Both the position numbers and the translations under genes were made by a program. Source: a virus. Taken from it: DNA of 64,000 nucleotides. Under the pieces are notes generated by a model. That model did no database searches and was not told the DNA's origin. It worked only from the letters and a program-made list of their open reading frames with translations. This document shows positions 26,861 through 36,689 of this stretch, piece by piece. Location: positions 124,001-188,000 of IMG/VR virus record IMGVR_UViG_3300032265_002598; one strand, 5' to 3'. Positions within the stretch are counted from its first letter, which is position 1; each line of letters starts with the position of its first letter.

Positions 26861-27719
26861 CTTGTTTTGTCATTTCTGATGATAAAGAGGTATAAAAAAT
26901 TTGATTAATTTGTTCCATTTTTTCTATTTGTTCTTTAGCTATTTTATTGCAAGTCTCAGGAGAAACGTTGGATAAATCTAAAACTGCTTTTGGTTTACAA
27001 TCTGGTATCATTACTATATTGCCAAATTTAGAAATTTCAGAACAGAAATTAACATATTCAGGTTGACCAACAGTTGACCAGAAACATTGTTTTAACACTG
27101 GTGTTCTGATCAAACTAAATCCACCATGACCAGCACTTATAGAAATGGGAGAATTTTTATTCCAAGCTTCTCTATCTTCTTTTAGCAAGAATGGGCAGTC
27201 TGTGAATGGTAATCCATGATGAAAATATTTATCTCTAAATGTTAATATATCATAAAAGCTATCTTCTGTAACTTCTTCCATAAGATCTTTAGTTTGAAAA
27301 TCTCGTGTATTGGCAACTAACATTACTGCCATAGGAATAGTTTTAGCTTTTTCAAATAATCTTATAAAATCTATATGATCAAATACAACGTCTGTGTTAA
27401 GTAATAGAGTGTATTCTGTCTCAGCCATTGTTAGCTGATTTAATTTATTTCTACAGTATGAAGATAGTATAAATCTATGTAAAGGCTCCAAACTTTCTAG
27501 TTTGGGAACCCCAAGATCTTCATGTATTAATTCTCCAGATTTATTTTCAAGCCATTTTTTTAATATTTGTTGAGTATTATCTGATGAATCATTTTCGTAA
27601 AAATAAAAATTGAACTTGAAATTTTCTAGATTTGATAATTTTTCTAAACACGCAAGCGTTCTTTCTATATAAGCTTCTGAATCTCTCCATATTCCACAAA
27701 CATTAATTTCTGTAACCAT
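26847..27719 (-). CDS. GT2/mannosyltransferase-like glycosyltransferase
   Basis: A 290-residue GT-A protein. NFKFNFYFYENDSSDNTQQI near residues 33-52 matches the N-terminal 'vv.EndSsDgT' strand, and TEYTLLLNTDVVFDHIDFIR near 102-121 carries the metal site. SAGHGGFSLIRTPVL is the acceptor loop region. Layout is reminiscent of fungal CAP59-type mannosyltransferases, but donor sugar is unknown. It starts eight bases after the deaminase. Confidence 0.78.
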   Translation of the reverse strand: MVTEINVCGIWRDSEAYIERTLACLEKLSNLENFKFNFYFYENDSSDNTQQILKKWLENKSGELIHEDLGVPKLESLEPLHRFILSSYCRNKLNQLTMAETEYTLLLNTDVVFDHIDFIRLFEKAKTIPMAVMLVANTRDFQTKDLMEEVTEDSFYDILTFRDKYFHHGLPFTDCPFLLKEDREAWNKNSPISISAGHGGFSLIRTPVLKQCFWSTVGQPEYVNFCSEISKFGNIVMIPDCKPKAVLDLSNVSPETCNKIAKEQIEKMEQINQIFYTSLSSEMTKQDDNE

Positions 27720-27727
27720 ATTTTTCC

Positions 27728-28192
27728 TTAAACTTTAAGATTATTAATCCACGATAGGTCTGGGTTTATATATTCAATAGTCATTCCACTCATTTTAATA
27801 AATAGGTCAAATCTTTTCTTTTGTTCTTCATCAAAAAGATGAGTTCCATGATTTTCTCTCATGTAGACTTTTGTTATTCCTTCTTGCCATAAAGCCATTA
27901 TGCAATCATTGCAGGATTGACCTGTAACATATGCTATTCCATTTTCGGGTCTGATTGTACAATTAGATAGAGCATTACGTTCTGCATGAATCATCCAAGG
28001 ATACTTTTCTGGTCGAATATTAGGTAGTTTACTATCATCAAGTCCTTTAGGAAAACCGTTATATCCTAATCCTAAAATCCTATTATGATGATCTGTTATA
28101 ACACAGCCATGTTGGGTTTGTATGTCATGGCTACGAACAGCCACGGCATGTGCTAATCCTATAAAATATTCTTGCCAGTTTGGTCTAAACAT
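27728..28192 (-). CDS. dCMP/cytidine deaminase family enzyme
   Basis: A 154-residue deaminase. Zinc ligands: His in MIHAERNALSNC (with the proton-shuttling Glu) and two Cys in SCNDCIMALWQEGITKVY; the usual PCxxC has Ser in place of Pro. HGCVITDHHNRILGLGYNG is the family N-terminal motif. It would convert dCMP to dUMP, raising the supply of dTTP precursors, in line with the ribonucleotide reductase and dNMP kinase. It lies between the giant fibre gene and the sugar cluster. Confidence 0.9.
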   Translation of the reverse strand: MFRPNWQEYFIGLAHAVAVRSHDIQTQHGCVITDHHNRILGLGYNGFPKGLDDSKLPNIRPEKYPWMIHAERNALSNCTIRPENGIAYVTGQSCNDCIMALWQEGITKVYMRENHGTHLFDEEQKKRFDLFIKMSGMTIEYINPDLSWINNLKV

Positions 28193-28222
28193 AACTGTAT
28201 GATAGATAATTTTTTCATCTGG

Positions 28223-31200
28223 TCAAGATTTACATTCGGTTAAGGTGCCATCTTCGGTAATTGTTCCTATAACTTGGGAGAATGTATCATAACAAGATCC
28301 TGATATAAAAATAGCATCACCACTAACTAAATGATAGTTTTGTCCAGAAATAAATGTAGCATTTCCAATAACTGTACCTTTATTTTTACTAAATTCAAAT
28401 GTAGTATTATGATTTGTAGCTATTCCTTTGTTAGTAGAATTTATAAATAAACTATCAGAATTAGTATTAATAATATTTTTGTTTTCAGAATTATCAAAAA
28501 TGCCACCACCATTTTCAATTGAACCATTGTTTATGCTATAATAAAAAATGTAATCTCCAAAAATATATCCATGATCACTTTGAAGAATATGATCATTGCT
28601 CCAAATATATGTTTTTGTTCCAACTCTTTGTATAATAGGAATAGGATAAATTGGATATGGTGGAACGTATTCTATTCTTTCTATAGTATCAGAATTATCA
28701 TTAGTAGAACTCAAAAAAAGAGTTTTACCTGTAATAAAATGAGAATTTTTTGAGTTAGAAAATATTGATACTCCATTGATTGTGCCTTTATTTGTTGAAT
28801 TAATAAAAACAGTAGAACAAATATTATCTTGTATAAATCCAGAAACATATGGTTGCCTATAAAAATAAAGTATTGTTGGATCTATATTATTTTTAATATC
28901 ATCATTTCTACCATTAATAATATTTCCATAATTAATTGAATTATCACCAAAAGAACAAAGTCCATTTAATGTTGCTAAATAAGCATTAATAGAATTACCA
29001 AAAGAAGATGGACCATCTATATTTCCAAAATTTATACTTTTATTGAAACTTCCTCCATTTGCAAGATAGCCACCATAATTTGTGCTTTGATTAAAAAATC
29101 CAGTATTAGAGATTACACTATTTTTAGTTACAATTTTATTTCGAGCTAAAAATATATCAATATCAATATCACTAGTACGATAACTAAAATAAGATTTTGA
29201 TGGATTAAAAGCAGCATCTCCAAATAAAGCCCCATCTGTAAAAGTTGCTCCACTAGCAAAAATAGAGCTTACATATTCAGATTTATCGAAATTTGCTATA
29301 CCACCAACATTTGATGCGAAACATAAAGAGTTGTTCATGGTAAGATTGCCACCTATATCACCATAATTATCTGAATCGGTAAAAATAGCATCTCTAGTTA
29401 TATCTCCAAAATTAACAGAACCACTAAAATTACCACTACTATTAATATTGTTAAAGTTTTTGGAATTATTGAATATTGCAAATGTTGATAATGCACCAAA
29501 ATTTTTTGAACTATTGATGAAATTCAAAGTTCCGCTAATGCCTAAAATGTTACCAGAATTAATTGATCTATCAAATAATCCTAAATCAATAGTTCCATAA
29601 TTAATAGAGTCTTTAAAATTTACCGTATGTTCGATATTTCCATAGTTTGAACAAATTGCTCCTGTTCCAGTAGTACCATTAAAAATAGCAGTAATATGAT
29701 CACTAGGAAAAACTGGATATATAGAAATATTTGCATAATTAATTCCAGTATTTTTAAATATTACCTGTTTATACCCAAAAATATTTCCTCTATTTATAGT
29801 ATTATCTTGAAATATTATAGATGGACTTTTATTAAATAAAGTTAAAAAGCTTTCATTAGTTATGTTACCAGTATAATAAATAAAAGCATTTGATTGTGCA
29901 TCATAAACACTATCTATTGTTAATATTCCACTTGAAGTAAATATAAATTTTTCATGTTCTATTGGAGTCCAATTAAGTTTTCCATTATTTATTCCTGAAT
30001 TTTTAAAATTTATAGCAACATTTTCTAAAGAAGCATTGTTTATTCCACTATCTAATATTTCTATTTGACGAGCACCATATGTAAATTGATCTTGTCCAGA
30101 AACAAATGGTCTTCTCATTGAGCTATTATTTATAGAAAAATCATGAAAATTTGCTATTTCTAATACTCCCAAATTTTGATTTTTTGATCTATGGAAAAAA
30201 TCACCAGATTGTGCATATCCATAATTAGTAGAATTGTTTAAAAAATATCCACTATGTATTCCAGCCATTTTATCATTGAATGCATTATCAAAAAAAACTG
30301 CTCCTTTAGCATAGTTTTTATTAATAGAAGAACCCGAAAAGAAAATTAATCTATTATTTAAATATGCATAATTAATAGCGTTTTCAAAAAAATTACAACT
30401 ATAATTTCCAGAAGCATAATTAATAGAGTTTTGTCCAAATTCTGCAAAAAGTCCAATATTAGATCCACTCATATTACTAGACTGATTACAAAATATTGCA
30501 TTTTGTGCTGTAGCTCCAGAAATATTTTGACTATTACCATAAAAAGATCCATATCCAACATCTTTCCCGTTATGAGAAAAACTTTCAAATCTTCCACTTC
30601 CAACTTTTCCACTATTAGCAGATTGACCATAAAATATAGCCCCAGTAGCATTACCCACATTGATTGAAATATTATTAAAGATACCTAGATTAAAAATATT
30701 TCCACTATTTATTGAATCTTTATTAAATATACCAGTAACTAAACTACCACCATTAACACAGCCAGATCCAAAAGATGCTATTCCGGTTATTACAGATTTA
30801 TTAAATGATGCAGAGTCAAAAAAAGTCAAGGCGGCTGGAGCATTTAATTCACTCCAATTAGAAGAACCACTAATAAAAGAAATAATTCCAGAATTTCCAA
30901 TTGATCCACGATTTTCAGAATTATTCGCAAACAAAAAATTTCCAGAACCATCTCCAATATTGTATTGATTTTTAGCGAATGTGAATTTAGCTCCACTAAT
31001 TAATATACCATCATTAATAGCATAATCAAACCAAGAATATTTTTTTAATAATCCTTTGTTCAAAGTACCAGAATAAAAAATTGCTGGTTCTAAAATAATT
31101 CCTTTGTTGATTGCTCCGCTTACAAAAGTAGTAATTCCAGAAACAACTCCAGCATTAATTGATCCTACACCACTAAAAATTACATCTCCATATATTGTTC

Positions 31201-31966
31201 CACTATTAATACATCCTTTTGTTCCGGTTGAAGCAAAGAAGATATCTCGACCATATAATTTACCTATGTTGAAAGATTCTTGAAATAAAAATGATCCAGT
31301 TAAAGAAGCATTATTTACTGATTGATTTTGAAATATAAATTTCCCATTACCGCTTCCTTCAATATTACAATTATCTAATAAAAAAGAACCATTATATTGA
31401 ATTCTATCTCCTACTCCAGAAGAGTCTATTAATATAGAAAATAAATCGCTTTTTTTAGCTTTAAGAGTTGTAAAATATGGGCTGTTACCATTTAAATTTA
31501 CTCCGCTTAAGTTTATAGTATTTGATGATATATAAGAATTATTAATAGAAGATTTATTATTTAAAATAAAATAATCTAGTCCTTCAAATATTATTTTATT
31601 AATATCATTTTTACCTCCAGAAAAAGAATTAATATTCCACTGGCAATATGTATTTGGATACCAATGAGAAAAAATAATATCGTTTCCTGCAACAACATTC
31701 TCAGCAACTAATTCTGCACAAGTAAAGTATCCTCTAGTATTTCCTCCATTACTGACTATTCCTCCTGTACTTAAAACAATATTAATATTATTGCATTGTA
31801 GAAATGGGATTTGAGAATAACATTGAGCATTATCTATTATAGAATAAGCGAAAAAAGAAGAATCGATCTCTACCTCATCGATCTGATTTCTTGGAATAGC
31901 TATGCTTTGATTACTAAACTTAGCATCTTTCCACCAATGATGAGAATCGCACCACTCAGATGTCAT
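28223..31966 (-). CDS. Giant Asn/Gly-rich repeat protein, probable beta-helix fibre
   Basis: A 1247-residue protein made almost entirely of short imperfect repeats of about 16-22 residues with the core pattern hydrophobic-x-N-x-G/S and 'F..S.N.G' (for example FDRSINSGNILGISG, FGDNSINYGNIINGR). Such regular turn Asn and alternating hydrophobics suggest a right-handed beta-helix or beta-solenoid. Residues 1-60 (MTSEWCDSHHWWKDAKF) look like an attachment domain; near the C-terminus a YPPYPIYPIPI segment interrupts the repeats. No signal peptide. A receptor-binding fibre or glycan-binding adhesin is inferred. Confidence 0.85.
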   Translation of the reverse strand: MTSEWCDSHHWWKDAKFSNQSIAIPRNQIDEVEIDSSFFAYSIIDNAQCYSQIPFLQCNNINIVLSTGGIVSNGGNTRGYFTCAELVAENVVAGNDIIFSHWYPNTYCQWNINSFSGGKNDINKIIFEGLDYFILNNKSSINNSYISSNTINLSGVNLNGNSPYFTTLKAKKSDLFSILIDSSGVGDRIQYNGSFLLDNCNIEGSGNGKFIFQNQSVNNASLTGSFLFQESFNIGKLYGRDIFFASTGTKGCINSGTIYGDVIFSGVGSINAGVVSGITTFVSGAINKGIILEPAIFYSGTLNKGLLKKYSWFDYAINDGILISGAKFTFAKNQYNIGDGSGNFLFANNSENRGSIGNSGIISFISGSSNWSELNAPAALTFFDSASFNKSVITGIASFGSGCVNGGSLVTGIFNKDSINSGNIFNLGIFNNISINVGNATGAIFYGQSANSGKVGSGRFESFSHNGKDVGYGSFYGNSQNISGATAQNAIFCNQSSNMSGSNIGLFAEFGQNSINYASGNYSCNFFENAINYAYLNNRLIFFSGSSINKNYAKGAVFFDNAFNDKMAGIHSGYFLNNSTNYGYAQSGDFFHRSKNQNLGVLEIANFHDFSINNSSMRRPFVSGQDQFTYGARQIEILDSGINNASLENVAINFKNSGINNGKLNWTPIEHEKFIFTSSGILTIDSVYDAQSNAFIYYTGNITNESFLTLFNKSPSIIFQDNTINRGNIFGYKQVIFKNTGINYANISIYPVFPSDHITAIFNGTTGTGAICSNYGNIEHTVNFKDSINYGTIDLGLFDRSINSGNILGISGTLNFINSSKNFGALSTFAIFNNSKNFNNINSSGNFSGSVNFGDITRDAIFTDSDNYGDIGGNLTMNNSLCFASNVGGIANFDKSEYVSSIFASGATFTDGALFGDAAFNPSKSYFSYRTSDIDIDIFLARNKIVTKNSVISNTGFFNQSTNYGGYLANGGSFNKSINFGNIDGPSSFGNSINAYLATLNGLCSFGDNSINYGNIINGRNDDIKNNIDPTILYFYRQPYVSGFIQDNICSTVFINSTNKGTINGVSIFSNSKNSHFITGKTLFLSSTNDNSDTIERIEYVPPYPIYPIPIIQRVGTKTYIWSNDHILQSDHGYIFGDYIFYYSINNGSIENGGGIFDNSENKNIINTNSDSLFINSTNKGIATNHNTTFEFSKNKGTVIGNATFISGQNYHLVSGDAIFISGSCYDTFSQVIGTITEDGTLTECKS

Positions 31967-31983
31967 AGTTATATCCTCTCACT

Positions 31984-33567
31984 TTAATTAAAATACAGAG
32001 TAGAGGTGGTTTCTTGGTTTTTAAACTTGTGGATAGGATAAAATTGTTTATAGTCTAGATTCCTAGGAGGAAAACCGCTATTTGTTGATAATCCTATAAT
32101 TAAACCAAAAGCACTTTGATGATCTGTACAAGCAAAAGGAACACAGCTAGAATCTTCTGAACACGCAGCGGCTTGAGCTTGTGATATAGGATCGCACGGT
32201 TCAGGACATTCTTTTTTACGACATCCTATTAAATCTGGATTTTGATTAAATTTTACTATCTTACTTAGGTGGGTTTCTGTAACTAAAAAACTACCATCTG
32301 GTATTGGTCCCCAACTAGGACCACCACCAGTATTCCAATTTCCCCAACTATTGGCAATTAAGAATACACACTCTGGATATTCTATCTTACGATCATCATA
32401 TCCTATAATGGAGTATGTATGATAATGATTACGATCAGGATAGGTTAATCCGGTAGAATCTCTAGTATTAGGAAATCCAACATTAGTAAATAATACAACC
32501 CCATAGCCATTGTATAATAAATCTTTGACACTACTAGTTTGATCTTTTTGAATAAAACTAATAGTTCTCATTCTTGGAACAATATTGTTTGATATTCCAG
32601 TATTTTTTATATAGTCATAACCATTATTGTTTTGAAAATATTTTAAAAATAAATCGTTTTTGCAAATATTCATACTAGAAGATACAACTGGATCTAAAAA
32701 GTTAGCATATCCATCATATCTTTTTCTTTTAACTATTCCTATATGTTTGAAAACTTCATCAATCCAACCAGTTAAAATATTTCCTCCAAAAGAACTATCT
32801 TCTGATGGTACTAGATATTGAAAATCAAATCTGCTTGTTTGTGGTTGTCCACAACAAAGATTCATTTTATCTCTACAATTACCAGCGCAGCATGGGTCTG
32901 TAGCATAACCCGGATCATCTGCTTCTCTTGTACATGGGCTACAACTATCACATGTACTTTTCATAGTCAATAAATTTAATTGACAAGAATGTGGAGCCCC
33001 TAAAGAACCGGGCACTGAAGTAACAAAACAAGATAATTCTTGATCGCAACCTATTGTTCTTTCTATATCAGGATATGTATATCTACCAATAGAATTAGTT
33101 ATTGCATTTCCATTTTGGTCTAATAAAATACCAGAAACTACATCTGGACCAAGCATCATTAAACAGTCTGGTAGAGAGTTGCCAGCAAAATATTGGAGAT
33201 ATTCTGTAGACATTCTGGCTTCCCAATCTTGATAATTACCACTAACCTCTATATCGCAGGCTCGTGTAATATCACAAGCATTTCTTATACCATAAGCAGT
33301 TCCGCTTTTAATATCAGATTGGATTTCTGTAAATGCTTCAGCATCTAATCTCATTAAAAATTTAAAAGGCATACCTAGTTTATTAGCGCCAGTGCCGCTA
33401 ATATTACCAGTAAGAGCTGGAGAAATATTTGGCACTCCAGAAGTTATTGGATCATAACAAGGCCTATTTAAATGTTTTACAAATTTAACCAAACGAATCA
33501 AGTCGTATGGGGTACCATCACAAATATTTGCAGAGTATTCATTATATAGTTGAGTGGGAGTAAACAT
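31984..33567 (-). CDS. Papain-like protein with catalytic Cys replaced (pseudoprotease)
   Basis: A 527-residue paralog of the protein at 36987-37913. Shared blocks: GIRNACDITRACDIEV (near 93-108), YGVVLFTNVGFPNTRD, HTYSIIGYDDR with the catalytic His, and LIANSWGNWNTGGGPSWGPI with the catalytic Asn. At the nucleophile position the sequence reads IKSGTAYG, where the paralog has VGDCVSHG, so Cys is Gly; I confirmed the codon as GGA. It carries a large Cys-rich insertion (STCDSCSPC, DPCCAGNC, LCCGQPQ) and a C-terminal extension. It is likely a structural or binding protein in the fibre region rather than an active protease. Confidence 0.85.
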   Translation of the reverse strand: MFTPTQLYNEYSANICDGTPYDLIRLVKFVKHLNRPCYDPITSGVPNISPALTGNISGTGANKLGMPFKFLMRLDAEAFTEIQSDIKSGTAYGIRNACDITRACDIEVSGNYQDWEARMSTEYLQYFAGNSLPDCLMMLGPDVVSGILLDQNGNAITNSIGRYTYPDIERTIGCDQELSCFVTSVPGSLGAPHSCQLNLLTMKSTCDSCSPCTREADDPGYATDPCCAGNCRDKMNLCCGQPQTSRFDFQYLVPSEDSSFGGNILTGWIDEVFKHIGIVKRKRYDGYANFLDPVVSSSMNICKNDLFLKYFQNNNGYDYIKNTGISNNIVPRMRTISFIQKDQTSSVKDLLYNGYGVVLFTNVGFPNTRDSTGLTYPDRNHYHTYSIIGYDDRKIEYPECVFLIANSWGNWNTGGGPSWGPIPDGSFLVTETHLSKIVKFNQNPDLIGCRKKECPEPCDPISQAQAAACSEDSSCVPFACTDHQSAFGLIIGLSTNSGFPPRNLDYKQFYPIHKFKNQETTSTLYFN

Positions 33568-33590
33568 ATATTGGTCTAATTAAGCTAACT

Positions 33591-33848
33591 TTATTTAGTC
33601 TGATTTAGCTTATTATAAACCACAAGAGCTAAAGTGCCACCAGCAACACCCATAAATATACCCGCTGGACTCATACTACTATATTGTCCCATTAAATACA
33701 TTATAGCTCCGCCTAAATAAGAACCAGCTACTCCAAGAGCTACTGTTTTAACAAAACCAAAATTTTCTTCACCAGGAACTAAGCTTTTGGCAATAGACCC
33801 AACAAATAGACCATAAACACACCATACTAAAATATTAAACATTGGCAT
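33591..33848 (-). CDS. GlsB/YeaQ/YmgE-like membrane protein
   Basis: An 85-residue hydrophobic protein with three predicted membrane segments (LVWCVYGLFVGSIAKSLVPG, ALGVAGSYLGGAIMYLMG, GIFMGVAGGTLALVVYN). The pattern GxxxGxxAK.L.PG.E..GF and the Gly-rich segments match the GlsB/YeaQ/YmgE (transglycosylase-associated) family, whose function is unclear. In a phage it might act in the membrane during lysis, as inference only. Confidence 0.82.
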   Translation of the reverse strand: MPMFNILVWCVYGLFVGSIAKSLVPGEENFGFVKTVALGVAGSYLGGAIMYLMGQYSSMSPAGIFMGVAGGTLALVVYNKLNQTK

Positions 33849-34239
33849 TCTCCACTAGGGTTTTAATTTCATCATCCGTGAGAACTTCTCCTGTTTCTAA
33901 CAAAGCATTCAAAATACTTAATGAATATTTTTCATAATCTTCTCTATTCATTTCTCTGCGTAAAATTTTCTTAATTCTCATTTTTGTAAACCAGCCTCTA
34001 CGTTCACTGAAAGTATGTAGCTGTTCACCATATATAGAGTATTTATCTTCTGCTGTTGAACTAGCTGATAGTTTATTTTTATTACACTCTTGTAAAATTC
34101 TTACACAAGTTAATACTATACTAATTATCATTAAAATAGTAACAATAGCAAATCCATATACTTCATCTTTTTGTACATTAGATTTTTCTAAAATTTTAAC
34201 AGCTATAGCTTTTAGTTTTTCATTATCTGGAGTTGTCAT
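33835..34239 (-). CDS. Single-pass membrane protein, unknown
   Basis: A 134-residue protein with one hydrophobic segment (FAIVTILMIISIVLTCVRIL, near 29-48) and a long charged C-terminal part (WFTKMRIKKILRREMNREDY) that is helical. The N-terminal ~28 residues are charged. It overlaps the GlsB-like gene by 14 bases and follows a GGTGTAT element 32 bases before the ATG. Confidence 0.68.
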   Translation of the reverse strand: MTTPDNEKLKAIAVKILEKSNVQKDEVYGFAIVTILMIISIVLTCVRILQECNKNKLSASSTAEDKYSIYGEQLHTFSERRGWFTKMRIKKILRREMNREDYEKYSLSILNALLETGEVLTDDEIKTLVENANV

Positions 34240-34270
34240 AATTATTACCTTATTAAAATGATTGAATCTT

Positions 34271-34286
34271 AATTTGATACACCTTA
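34271..34286 (-). promoter_or_regulatory. Late-promoter-like motif (weaker copy)
   Basis: Minus strand TAAGGTGTATCAAATT, 32 bases before the ATG of the membrane protein. It shares GGTGTAT..AATT with the stronger copies at 36936, 39816 and 40817, in the same position relative to the gene start. Confidence 0.4.
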
Positions 34287-36320
34287 CTATACGTTTGCGG
34301 ACTCAAGAATTACAGAAGGATATCCTCCATCTGTTCCTATACTAGCTATTCTATAAGTACCTGAAATATCAGCAATTCCAATACCTACCGAAGAAGTAAT
34401 TATAACTACTAATTCTCCTACAATAAAAGTTCCAGTAACTGTGCTACCAACTCCGGCATTAACTCTACCATTTTTTACTCCTAAACTAGATGTATATAAC
34501 GCTGTTTGAATAGCCCCAGAGGTTTGACCAGTCATACTAGACGAATTAGCAGGATATGATTGGCTCCAATTACTAAAATCACTAGGAGATACTTTAACAG
34601 TTGGGTTGGTTTTAAAGAATCTTTTTCCTATGGTAACTGTTGCTGGGGCATAGATATTTGGAGTTGTGTAGTATCTATATACTGGGGTGCTTTGACAATA
34701 GCTATCTCCAAATTGATTATATACTGTACATATATTTGCATATCCTATCCTTTTTCTATATTTTCTTACATATGCAAAATTAGAAACATTAAATTGTGGA
34801 GATGTTGCATTATTACTATTGATCATATCTCCTCTGTCAATTGTCAATGTCTGAGCAAATTCTGTTTCCATTGGATCTATATTATTAAGATTATATCTAT
34901 CAGAACCATCAGATGTTGATCTATATTTTTCATAGATAAAATTTGAACCAAAAGTAAAAGTTCCACCATTTGGGTTTGGAATTCCAGTTCCTAAATTGGT
35001 AAAAGTTATAGGGTATTGAGCAAATACTGAGGATGTTCCTCCACTACAAGAAATAGAAAAATCAAATGAACCTGATACTATACTTAATTCTAATGCTTCC
35101 CAACCAGATAAATCTGAAACAAAAGTATCTCGATACCATATCACGGGGGCTATCATAATACAACCACCACCCAATTCATCACGACATGTATCTACTCCAG
35201 TTGCATATGGATCTCCAGATATTGGAAGAAAATCTACTACAGACGGATATGGTATAGTAAATGTGATACTATTTTCTGGTAATAAAAATTTAAAAGAAGA
35301 AATCAGATCAATATTTTCATTAGTTTTGGAAGTATATAATGAACGATAATCTATTAAAAGATCTGGGTCTGTAAATGCAACTGTTGTATTAAATGTCTTA
35401 TGATTATTATTAGAAAATGTTACAAGACCGGTGGCTTTAGAAGCTCTATCAACTGTGAAAATAGTATATTTATGAGGAAACGAACTACTTATAGTATATG
35501 CAATATTATTACCATCAACCATATTCAATCCAGTAGTAGAAATAATACCAGACCAATATTTACCTTCTGTACCTCCATAAAGACCTCCTGCTGGAGAGGC
35601 GGTTTTATATTGAATTTCTATCAAATTTCCTGCTCTAGCATTTAACCCAGTATTATATATCACTCCGCTGTAAGGCCAAGTAGTTTCAAAGTCTCGTACT
35701 ATCAAATTCTCTGTACGAGTATTTAATCCTGTGGTAGAAACAATACCACTAACATATTTACCCCCAACTCTACCATATTTATTAGCAGCAGGCGTTCCTG
35801 CATAAAATTGAACTTCCATGTTGTTTCCAACAATAGCATTTAATCCAGTATTATAAATTACTCCACTATATGGCCATGTCGTCTCAAAATCTCGTACTAT
35901 TAGATTTTCTGTTCTACTATTAAGTCCTGTTGTAGAAATAATTCCACTAAAATATTTGCCTCCAACACCACCATATTTATTAGCTGCTGGAGTAGACGAA
36001 GCAAACTGTATTTCCATATTATTACCAACTCTGGCATTTAATCCAGTAGTTGCAATACTTTGATAATATGGATAAGAAATAGAATAATTAATATCTATTA
36101 AATTATCTTCTTGTGCAGTGGAGAACACTGTAGGATTGAAATCTTTATTGCTAAATCCTACTCCAGAAACACCACTCAGTACAACTAAATATCTTCTTAA
36201 ATTTTGTATTGATGATTCTCTAGACTCTGGCAAAGAATTAGTTTTATTATATCCAGTTATAACATAAACTAAATCATCTTCTACAATAGGAAATGGGGGA
36301 GGAAGATTTGGATCAAACAT
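34287..36320 (-). CDS. Tail-fibre-like structural protein with internal repeats
   Basis: A 677-residue protein, probably structural. Residues 1-50 (MFDPNLPPPFPIVEDDLVY) precede four repeats of the unit TTGLN..(T/G)(E/N)N and KYG..GGKY.SGI at about 91-265, two of which are almost identical in protein. The rest is Thr/Ser/Asn/Gly-rich with beta pattern (SYPANSSSMTGQTSGAIQT) like phage fibre or baseplate-associated proteins. No enzymatic motif. Its neighbours are membrane and papain-like proteins. Confidence 0.8.
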   Translation of the reverse strand: MFDPNLPPPFPIVEDDLVYVITGYNKTNSLPESRESSIQNLRRYLVVLSGVSGVGFSNKDFNPTVFSTAQEDNLIDINYSISYPYYQSIATTGLNARVGNNMEIQFASSTPAANKYGGVGGKYFSGIISTTGLNSRTENLIVRDFETTWPYSGVIYNTGLNAIVGNNMEVQFYAGTPAANKYGRVGGKYVSGIVSTTGLNTRTENLIVRDFETTWPYSGVIYNTGLNARAGNLIEIQYKTASPAGGLYGGTEGKYWSGIISTTGLNMVDGNNIAYTISSSFPHKYTIFTVDRASKATGLVTFSNNNHKTFNTTVAFTDPDLLIDYRSLYTSKTNENIDLISSFKFLLPENSITFTIPYPSVVDFLPISGDPYATGVDTCRDELGGGCIMIAPVIWYRDTFVSDLSGWEALELSIVSGSFDFSISCSGGTSSVFAQYPITFTNLGTGIPNPNGGTFTFGSNFIYEKYRSTSDGSDRYNLNNIDPMETEFAQTLTIDRGDMINSNNATSPQFNVSNFAYVRKYRKRIGYANICTVYNQFGDSYCQSTPVYRYYTTPNIYAPATVTIGKRFFKTNPTVKVSPSDFSNWSQSYPANSSSMTGQTSGAIQTALYTSSLGVKNGRVNAGVGSTVTGTFIVGELVVIITSSVGIGIADISGTYRIASIGTDGGYPSVILESANV
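35526..36050 (-). repeat. Coding tandem repeats in the fibre-like gene
   Basis: About four units of 32-66 residues. The unit RTENLIVRDFETTWPYSGVI is identical in two copies in protein, yet the DNA of the copies differs at many third positions (compare about 35650-35780 with 35850-35980), so duplication is old and the protein sequence has been maintained. Confidence 0.75.
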
Positions 36321-36341
36321 ATGATTTCAAACTCCCCATAT

Positions 36342-36689
36342 TTATTTTTTAATAGGACATTTGCCATCGGGACAATTGATTGGTGCTGAATATGCTTTTG
36401 AAGAGGGGGCTTGTGGGTTAAACGACTTAATTGGACCTATAGAGATAGACCCTTTATCTGCTTCACAGTATGTACAATCAATTTTAAGAATGCCATCTCC
36501 ACTCATATACCAGCCTTTACCCTTGCAAACTGGACAATCTTTTCTTTTATACTTTTGTGTGACTTCCTGTACATGCTTGGCTTTAATAATGCCTCCAGCA
36601 AGAGTTACTGGGGCTGTTGTTGAGCCATAGTAGTGAGATTGGGTAAACAATAAACTAACGCAAAATAAACCAACAAATAATTTATTCAT
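36342..36689 (-). CDS. Exported zinc-binding protein with DnaJ-like Cys motifs
   Basis: A 115-residue protein with an N-terminal signal peptide (MNKLFVGLFCVSLLFTQSHY) and a DnaJ-type zinc motif DCPVCKGKGWYMSG with KIDCTYCEADKG, plus a C-terminal pair CPDGKCPIKK. The CxxCxGxG element holds zinc and may act on protein thiols or folding in the periplasm or virion. It overlaps the previous gene by four bases. I have seen similar short Cys proteins in Planctomycetota, a weak host hint. Confidence 0.72.
   Translation of the reverse strand: MNKLFVGLFCVSLLFTQSHYYGSTTAPVTLAGGIIKAKHVQEVTQKYKRKDCPVCKGKGWYMSGDGILKIDCTYCEADKGSISIGPIKSFNPQAPSSKAYSAPINCPDGKCPIKK

Noticed and set aside
28199-28226. TTGACC / TATCAT promoter before the dCMP deaminase
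   Set aside because: It would start transcription at the ATG itself, leaving no leader; likely chance.
28223-31966. CRISPR-like or noncoding repeats in the fibre region
   Set aside because: Repeats are protein-level and irregular in length; no identical direct repeats with unique spacers.
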